NCBI RefSeq assembly: GCF_900106035.1 | Contig: NZ_FNUC01000004.1 | Location: forward strand, 3,658,548-3,722,547 | Length of the DNA: 64,000 bases | Reading direction: 5' to 3' | Source of the DNA: Jiangella alba | Lineage (GTDB): Bacteria; Actinomycetota; Actinomycetes; Jiangellales; Jiangellaceae | Shown: positions 59,016-64,000 of the stretch, piece by piece | Numbering within the stretch: the first letter of the stretch is position 1 | How the letters are laid out: each line of letters starts with the position of its first letter | Made by a program: the position numbers and the translations under genes | The notes under the pieces: model-generated | What the model saw: the letters and a program-made list of their open reading frames with translations, nothing else | Database searches by the model: none | Told to the model about the DNA's origin: nothing

Positions 59016-60694
59016 CCGTCGGCGCCCTCGCGCATCGGGACGCGGACGCCGCGCTCGGCGGCCACCTCGGCGGCGCGGTCGTACCCGGCGTCGACGTGGC
59101 GGATGACGCCCATCGCGGGGTCGTTGGTCAGCACCCGGGCGATCTTCTCGCCGGCCAGCGCGGTGCCGTCGGCGACGGTGACCTGCCCGGCGTGGATGGA
59201 CCGGCCCATGCCGACGCCGCCGCCGTGGTGGATGGACACCCAACTGGCCCCGGACGCGGTGTTGACCAGCGCGTTCAGCAGCGGCCAGTCGGCGATCGCG
59301 TCGGAGCCGTCGGCCATCGCCTCGGTCTCGCGGTACGGCGACGCGACGGACCCGGCGTCGAGGTGGTCGCGGCCGATGACGACCGGCGCGGACAGCTCGC
59401 CGGACGCGACCATGTCGTTGAACCGCAGCCCGGCGACGTCGCGCTCGCCGTAGCCGAGCCAGCAGATGCGGGCCGGCAGCCCCTGGAAGCGCACCTTCTC
59501 GCCGGCCAGCCGGATCCACCGGGCCAGCGGCTCGTTGTCCGGGAACAGCTCCAGGATCGCGCGGTCGGTGGCGGCGATGTCGGCGGGGTCGCCGGACAGC
59601 GCGGCCCACCGGAACGGGCCCTTGCCCTCGCAGAACAGCGGCCGGATGTACGCGGGCACGAACCCGGGGAAGTCGAAGGCCCGGGAGAACCCGGCCAGCT
59701 GCGCCTCGCCGCGGATGGAGTTGCCGTAGTCGAACACCTCGGCGCCGGCGTCCATGAACCCGACCATCGCCTCGACGTGACGGGCCATCGACTCGCGCGC
59801 CCGCTGGGTGAACCCGGCCGGGTCCTTGGCCCGCTCGGCCGCCCAGTCCTCGAACGCGACGTCCACCGGCAGGTAGGCGAGCGGGTCGTGCGCGGACGTC
59901 TGGTCGGTGACGACGTCGATCTCTGCGCCGCGGCGCAGCAGGTCCGGCACCACCTCGGCGGCGTTGCCGAGCACGCCGATCGACAGCGCCCGGCGGTCGC
60001 GGCGGGCGTCGGCGGCCAGCCGCAGCGCGTCGTCCACCGACGCCGCCTGGACGTCGAGGTAGCCGTGCTCGATGCGGCGGGTGATGCGTGACGGATCGCA
60101 CTCGACGACCAGCGCGACGCCGCCGTTCATCGTCACGGCCAGCGGCTGCGCGCCGCCCATGCCGCCCAGCCCGGCCGTCAGCGTCACCGTCCCCGCCAGC
60201 GAGCCGCCGAATCCCCGTCCTTTCCGAGCAAATTGTGCGGCGACGGCGGCGAACGTCTCGTAGGTGCCCTGCAGGATGCCCTGGGTGCCGATGTAGATCC
60301 ACGACCCGGCGGTCATCTGCCCGTACATCGTCAGCCCGAGCGCCTCGAGCCGGCGGAACTCCTCCCACGTCGCCCAGTCGCCGACCAGGTTGGAGTTCGC
60401 GATCAGCACCCGCGGCGCCCACTCGTGCGTGCGCAGCACCCCGACCGGGCGGCCGGACTGCACGAGCATCGTCTCGTCGCCGCGCAGCGTGGTGAGCGTG
60501 CGCACCAGCGCGTCGAACGACGGCCAGTCGCGCGCGGCCTTGCCGGTGCCGCCGTAGACGACCAGCTCGTCGGGGTGCTCGGCCACCTCCGGGTCGAGGT
60601 TGTTCTGCAGCATCCGCAGCGCGGCCTCCTGGGGCCAGCCCTGGGCGGTCAGCCGCGAGCCGTGCGGGGCGCGGACGGGTCGTGGTCCGGACAT
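59012..60694 (-). CDS. hutU: Urocanate hydratase HutU
   Basis: HutU converts urocanate to 4-imidazolone-5-propionate using tightly bound NAD. The 560-residue protein shows the conserved [66 protein letters not shown], the catalytic-cysteine region [15 protein letters not shown] and [17 protein letters not shown]. Near residues 152-161 ([13 protein letters not shown]) it is about six residues longer than the Pseudomonas enzyme as I recall it, and the corresponding DNA is locally AT-richer. It is the second gene of the operon, 10 bp after hutH. Confidence 0.95.
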   Translation of the reverse strand: MSGPRPVRAPHGSRLTAQGWPQEAALRMLQNNLDPEVAEHPDELVVYGGTGKAARDWPSFDALVRTLTTLRGDETMLVQSGRPVGVLRTHEWAPRVLIANSNLVGDWATWEEFRRLEALGLTMYGQMTAGSWIYIGTQGILQGTYETFAAVAAQFARKGRGFGGSLAGTVTLTAGLGGMGGAQPLAVTMNGGVALVVECDPSRITRRIEHGYLDVQAASVDDALRLAADARRDRRALSIGVLGNAAEVVPDLLRRGAEIDVVTDQTSAHDPLAYLPVDVAFEDWAAERAKDPAGFTQRARESMARHVEAMVGFMDAGAEVFDYGNSIRGEAQLAGFSRAFDFPGFVPAYIRPLFCEGKGPFRWAALSGDPADIAATDRAILELFPDNEPLARWIRLAGEKVRFQGLPARICWLGYGERDVAGLRFNDMVASGELSAPVVIGRDHLDAGSVASPYRETEAMADGSDAIADWPLLNALVNTASGASWVSIHHGGGVGMGRSIHAGQVTVADGTALAGEKIARVLTNDPAMGVIRHVDAGYDRAAEVAAERGVRVPMREGADG

Positions 60695-60704
60695 GGGGTC
60701 CTCC

Positions 60705-62267
60705 TTAGTGCAGCGTGCCGGCGGCCGCCTGCGCGGCGGCGACGATCCGGCCGGTCGTGACGAGGTCGTGGACGGCGGCGATCTCCGGTGCGAGGTGGCG
60801 GTCCGGTCCGGGTCCGGCGACGTGCTCGCGGATGAGGTCGCGGACGGCGCCGGTGCCGGCCGCCGGGGCCAGCGGCGCGCGCAGGTCCAGCGCGCGGGCC
60901 GCCGTCAGCAGCTCCACCGCGAGCACGCGGCCGACGCCGTCGACGGAACGGCGCAGCTTGCGGGCCGCGGCCCAGCCCATCGAGACGTGGTCCTCCTGCA
61001 TGGCGCTGGACGGGATGGAGTCGACCGACGCGGGGACGGCCAGCCGCTTCAGCTCCGACACGATGCCGGCCTGGGTGTACTGGGCGATCATGTGCCCGGA
61101 GTCGACGCCGGGGTCGTCGGCGAGGAACGGCGGCAGCCCGGCGTTGCGGGCGACGTCGAGGAAGCGGTCGGTGCGCCGCTCGCTGATCGAGGCGAGGTCG
61201 GCCGCCGCGATGGCGAGGAAGTCCAGCACGTACCCGACCGGCGCGCCGTGGAAGTTGCCGTTGGACTCCACCCGCCCGTCGGGGGTCACGACGGGGTTGT
61301 CGATCGCCGCGGCCAGCTCCCGCCCGGCCACCAGCGCCGCATGGTCCGCGGTGTCGCGGGCGGCGCCGTGCACCTGCGGCGAGCAGCGCAGCGAGTAGGC
61401 GTCCTGGACGCGGGTGCAGTCGGGCCCGCGGTGGCTGGCCACCACCTCCGACCCGGCCAGCAGCGCCCGCAGGTTCGCCGCCGACGCGCGCTGGCCCGGG
61501 TGCGGGCGCAGCGCCTGCAGGTCGTCGGCGAACACCCGGTCGGTGCCGAGCAGCGCCTCGACGCTCATCGCGGCCGCGACGTCGGCCACCTGCAGCAGGC
61601 CGCGCAGGTCGTGCAGCGCCAGCACCAGCATGCCGAGCATGCCGTCGGTGCCGTTGATCAGCGCCAGGCCCTCCTTCTCGGCCAGCTGGACCGGCTCGAT
61701 GCCGGCCGCCGCCAGCGCCTCGGCCGCGTCGACCAGCGCGCCGGACGCATCGCGCACCGTCCCCTCGCCCATCAGCGCCAGCGCACAGTGCGCCAGCGGC
61801 GCGAGGTCGCCGGAGCAGCCGAGGCTGCCGTACTCGTGCACGACCGGCGTGAGGCCGGCGTCCAGCAGCCGCGCGTACGCCGCCGCCGTCGCCGGGCGGA
61901 CCCCCGTGCGGCCGGTGGCCAGCGTCGACAGCCGCAGCAGCAGGAGCGCGCGGACGACCTCGCGCTCGGCCTCCGGGCCGGATCCGGCCGCGTGGCTGCG
62001 GATCAGGCCGCGCTGCAACGCGGCCCGCTTCTCCGCCGGGATGTGCTTCGTGGCCAGCGCGCCGAACCCGGTCGACACCCCGTAGTAGGGCACGTCCGCG
62101 ACCGCCAGCTGGTCGATGACCTCGCGGCTGCGCGCGACCGCCGCCTGCGCGTCGTCGCCCAGCACGACACCCGCGCCGTCGCGGGCCACCGCCACGAGGT
62201 CGTCGAAGGACACCGGTCCGGTGCCGACCACGACGGTCCGGCCGGGGGAGGAGAGCTCGATCGCCAT
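60705..62267 (-). CDS. hutH: Histidine ammonia-lyase HutH
   Basis: HutH deaminates L-histidine to urocanate. The 520-residue enzyme has [13 protein letters not shown] near residue 61, the cofactor-forming tripeptide in [14 protein letters not shown] (Cys151-Ser152-Gly153, where most lyases have Ala-Ser-Gly; both can cyclise to MIO), [13 protein letters not shown] [15 protein letters not shown] and [13 protein letters not shown] start at the ATG at 62265-62267, which gives the family length; the frame is open further upstream into the IclR promoter region. It heads the hut operon and is divergent from the IclR regulator across 79 bp with a palindrome. Confidence 0.94.
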   Translation of the reverse strand: MAIELSSPGRTVVVGTGPVSFDDLVAVARDGAGVVLGDDAQAAVARSREVIDQLAVADVPYYGVSTGFGALATKHIPAEKRAALQRGLIRSHAAGSGPEAEREVVRALLLLRLSTLATGRTGVRPATAAAYARLLDAGLTPVVHEYGSLGCSGDLAPLAHCALALMGEGTVRDASGALVDAAEALAAAGIEPVQLAEKEGLALINGTDGMLGMLVLALHDLRGLLQVADVAAAMSVEALLGTDRVFADDLQALRPHPGQRASAANLRALLAGSEVVASHRGPDCTRVQDAYSLRCSPQVHGAARDTADHAALVAGRELAAAIDNPVVTPDGRVESNGNFHGAPVGYVLDFLAIAAADLASISERRTDRFLDVARNAGLPPFLADDPGVDSGHMIAQYTQAGIVSELKRLAVPASVDSIPSSAMQEDHVSMGWAAARKLRRSVDGVGRVLAVELLTAARALDLRAPLAPAAGTGAVRDLIREHVAGPGPDRHLAPEIAAVHDLVTTGRIVAAAQAAAGTLH

Positions 62268-62321
62268 GAGGACATCACAGCGCTCCCGGCACCCCCTCGC
62301 AGCACCGACGGAGCTATTTCC

Positions 62322-62337
62322 GTCTCGGATCTGAGAC
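62322..62337. promoter_or_regulatory. Palindrome between hutH and the IclR gene
   Basis: GTCTCGGATCTGAGAC has 5-bp perfect outer arms and a GATC centre, with one mismatched pair. It ends 9 bp before the IclR start codon and lies 54 bp from the hutH start. It is the best candidate for the IclR-family operator controlling both directions. Confidence 0.55.
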
Positions 62338-62346
62338 AATGCGCCC

Positions 62347-63111
62347 ATGCCCAACGCGCCGGCCGCCGCGCACGCGCTGGCGATCCTCACCTGCCTGGCC
62401 CGGCACGCCGAGCCGATGCCGGCGGCGGCCATCGCCCGCGAGCTGGGCCTGCCCCGGTCCAGCGTCTACCACCTGCTCGCCGTCCTGCGCGCCGACGGCT
62501 TCGTCGCGCACCTCGGTGAGGAGCGGCGCTACGGCCTGGGCGTCGCGGCGTTCGAGCTGGGCTCGGCGTACGGCCGGCAGGCGCCGCTGCAGCGCATGGC
62601 GCGGACGTCGCTGGCCCGCCTCGTCGACGAGACGACGCACAACGCGCACTTCGCCGTGCTGCACGGGCGCGACGTGCTCTACGTCATCGAGGACCGCGCC
62701 GCCGGCCGTCCGCCGCTGGTCACCGACGTCGGGGTGCGGCTGCCCGGCCAGCTGACGGCGAGCGGGCTGGCCATGCTCGCGGCACTGCCGGCGTCGCAGG
62801 TGCGCGCGCTGTTCCCGTCGCGCGACGCGTTCGTCCGCCGCCACGACACCGGCATCACGTCCTCGCGGGAGCTGCGCTCCGCGCTGGCCGAGGTCCGCCG
62901 CCGTGGCTACGCGACCGAGGAGGGCACCGTGACCCCGGGGTTCGCCTCGGTCGCCGACGCCGTGCGCGACCACAACGGGCATCCCGTCGCCGCCGTCGCC
63001 GTCACCTTCCCCTCCGCCCGGGTCGACGAGCCCGAGCGCGAGCGGCTCGCGGCGGCCGCCGTCCGCACCGCCGCCGAGCTCTCCTCCCGGCTCGGCTTCC
63101 GGCCGGCCTAG
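62347..63111 (+). CDS. IclR family regulator, probable hut regulator
   Basis: This 254-residue IclR protein has a winged HTH at about 5-65 (HALAILTCLARHAEPMPAAA, LGLPRSSVYHLLAVLRADGF) and an effector domain at about 80-250 (ALHGRDVLYVIEDRA, LTASGLAMLAALP, GTVTPGFASVADAVRDHNGH). Divergent placement next to hutH makes it the likely regulator of histidine use, with urocanate or a related compound as ligand by analogy; this is inferred. Its stop TAG shares the CTAG tetranucleotide with the stop codon of the convergent AraC gene. Confidence 0.86.
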   Translation: MPNAPAAAHALAILTCLARHAEPMPAAAIARELGLPRSSVYHLLAVLRADGFVAHLGEERRYGLGVAAFELGSAYGRQAPLQRMARTSLARLVDETTHNAHFAVLHGRDVLYVIEDRAAGRPPLVTDVGVRLPGQLTASGLAMLAALPASQVRALFPSRDAFVRRHDTGITSSRELRSALAEVRRRGYATEEGTVTPGFASVADAVRDHNGHPVAAVAVTFPSARVDEPERERLAAAAVRTAAELSSRLGFRPA

Positions 63112-64000
63112 GCGGACAGGCGGTCGCGCGGTAGCTGCCGTGCCTGGTGCCGGAACTGTGCGGGCGATGAGCCGACCACGCGGCGGAACGCGGTGCTGAA
63201 CGCGCTCTCGGACCGGTAGCCCGTAGCCTGTGCGAGCTCGGAGATCGACAACGTGTCGCGGGCGAGCGCGTCGCGAGCCAGGCTCATGCGCCATTGGATC
63301 AGGTACTCCAACGGCGGCACCCCGACGTGGCTCTTGAAGGCCTGGGCGAACGCGGAACGCGACATGTGGCTGATCTCGGCGAGCTCCTTCAGGCTCCAGG
63401 AGTGGGCCACGTCCGCGTGCACGGCGCGCAGCGCGGCGCCGATGCCGTCCTCGTTCAGTGCGCCCAGCCAGCCGGTGGGATGGTCCGTCTGACCGGCGTG
63501 CGCGCGCAGCATGTGCACGAGCAGGATCTGAGCGAGGTGGTTCTGCACCAGCGGGCCGCCGGCGGCGGTGACCCCGACCTCGGTGGCCAGGAGATCGATC
63601 AGCTGTGCGAGCCGCCTGCCATGAGGATCGGCCACGCGGACGATCACGAGTGGCGGTAGGAGGTCGGTGAGGAGGGCCGCGTTCTGTTCGTCGAACATGA
63701 TCTGCCCGGCGCAGAGGTAGAGGTCGTCCTCGGACTCCGGGCCGATCCGCACGAACTCGTCTTCGGCGCCCGCCCACACCGGCGCCGCAGGGCGCGGGCT
63801 GGCGTCGAGGGCGCTGGCGAGTACGTAGGGCGGGGGGTTGCCCAGCATGAAGGTGTCACCCTCCTGCAGGAGCACCGGCTCGTGCCCGTCGAGGATCAAC
63901 CAGCACGTGCCGCGCACGAGGCCGCCGACCCGCACGTGCAGGAACGGGTCGAAGCGCAACGCCCACTCACCAACGGCCCGGAGGCTGGGCCCGACCACCG
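63108..64000 (-). CDS. AraC family regulator, N-terminus outside the window
   Basis: About 297 codons are visible. The N-terminal part is a cupin_6-type sensor domain (GEWALRFDPFLHVRVGG, LQEGDTFMLGNPPPYVLAS). The C-terminal part is the double HTH (WSLKELAEISHMSRSAFAQA, then LSISELAQATGYRSESAFST, ending FRRVVGSSPAQFRHQA). The true start is very likely beyond 64000, since members begin about 15-25 residues earlier; a GTG at 63996-63998 is only the first possible codon in the window. The target is unknown. Confidence 0.87.
   Translation of the reverse strand, partial: VVGPSLRAVGEWALRFDPFLHVRVGGLVRGTCWLILDGHEPVLLQEGDTFMLGNPPPYVLASALDASPRPAAPVWAGAEDEFVRIGPESEDDLYLCAGQIMFDEQNAALLTDLLPPLVIVRVADPHGRRLAQLIDLLATEVGVTAAGGPLVQNHLAQILLVHMLRAHAGQTDHPTGWLGALNEDGIGAALRAVHADVAHSWSLKELAEISHMSRSAFAQAFKSHVGVPPLEYLIQWRMSLARDALARDTLSISELAQATGYRSESAFSTAFRRVVGSSPAQFRHQARQLPRDRLSA

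Noticed and set aside
1..64000. tRNA, rRNA, CRISPR array, integrase, transposase or phage attachment sites
   Set aside because: Looked for on both strands by motif and none could be supported.

Overview
The window is chromosomal DNA of a very high-GC actinomycete. Nearly every third codon position is G or C, GTG and TTG starts occur, and the transport and regulatory families (CUT1 sugar ABC systems without their own ATPase, TetR, LacI, GntR, IclR, PucR) are typical of soil actinobacteria. The exact genus cannot be read from the sequence; a Jiangella-like or related actinomycete is only a guess. I see no rRNA, tRNA, CRISPR array, transposase or phage gene. Coding density is very high, and six of the eight convergent gene pairs overlap at their stop codons.

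Layout. (a) 1-4.6 kb: a truncated MFS exporter, an MscS-type channel, an AI-2E-type permease, a DUF1345 protein and an alpha/beta hydrolase. (b) 4.6-9.6 kb: a complete glycopeptide-resistance cluster, vanY / vanRS / vanHAX. A nearly identical 55-bp block lies in front of both vanY-vanR and vanH and is very probably the VanR box. (c) 9.7-11.4 kb: a TetR gene divergent from a two-gene unit (duplicated SnoaL-like protein plus YgiN-like monooxygenase), with tandem palindromes between them. (d) 11.5-16 kb: a secreted DUF4091/NPCBM glycosidase, a LysR regulator and a RibD-C/DHFR-like reductase. (e) 16-35.7 kb: a large L-rhamnose/rhamnoside island. The leftward unit is rhaB, an esterase-like hydrolase and a LacI regulator. 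The rightward part is a GH78 rhamnosidase followed, after a terminator, a promoter and a LacI-type operator, by one long operon: HTH protein, rhaI, class II aldolase, giant DUF5722-SGNH secreted enzyme, CUT1 ABC importer, bifunctional RhaEW and L-rhamnonate dehydratase. (f) 35.7-38.9 kb: a VanZ-like protein, a 690-bp non-coding region rich in palindromes, a small membrane protein and a CDF metal exporter. (g) 38.9-49.8 kb: a PucR regulator divergent from an FAD amine oxidase, a complete peptide-type ABC importer, an M29-like aminopeptidase, a frameshifted threonine-synthase-like gene and a cupin; a convergent GntR gene follows. (h) 49.9-56.5 kb: a 23-residue leader ORF, then a second peptide ABC importer with its two ATPases fused in one polypeptide, ending in a PIG-L-like protein that lacks the family metal motif. 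(i) 56.5-63.1 kb: a histidine-utilisation operon (hutH, hutU, an M20 amidohydrolase, hutF) divergent from an IclR regulator. (j) A truncated AraC gene closes the window.

How the genes fit together. The rhamnose island encodes debranching of rhamnosides outside or at the cell surface, uptake, and intracellular conversion by isomerase, kinase and aldolase to dihydroxyacetone phosphate and lactaldehyde; a rhamnonate dehydratase suggests a second, non-phosphorylating branch. The van genes rebuild the peptidoglycan terminus as D-Ala-D-Lac when VanRS senses a signal. The last 25 kb is devoted to importing and degrading small nitrogenous compounds, including histidine.

The most unusual observations are dispersed palindromic elements. 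A 52-bp palindrome is inserted in frame inside the M20 hydrolase of the hut operon, and a related copy lies behind the vanH promoter. A second, different repeat lies both in the 36-kb intergenic region and inside the linker of the fused DppD-DppF-type protein. Both suggest that small palindromic repeats have been turned into protein sequence here.
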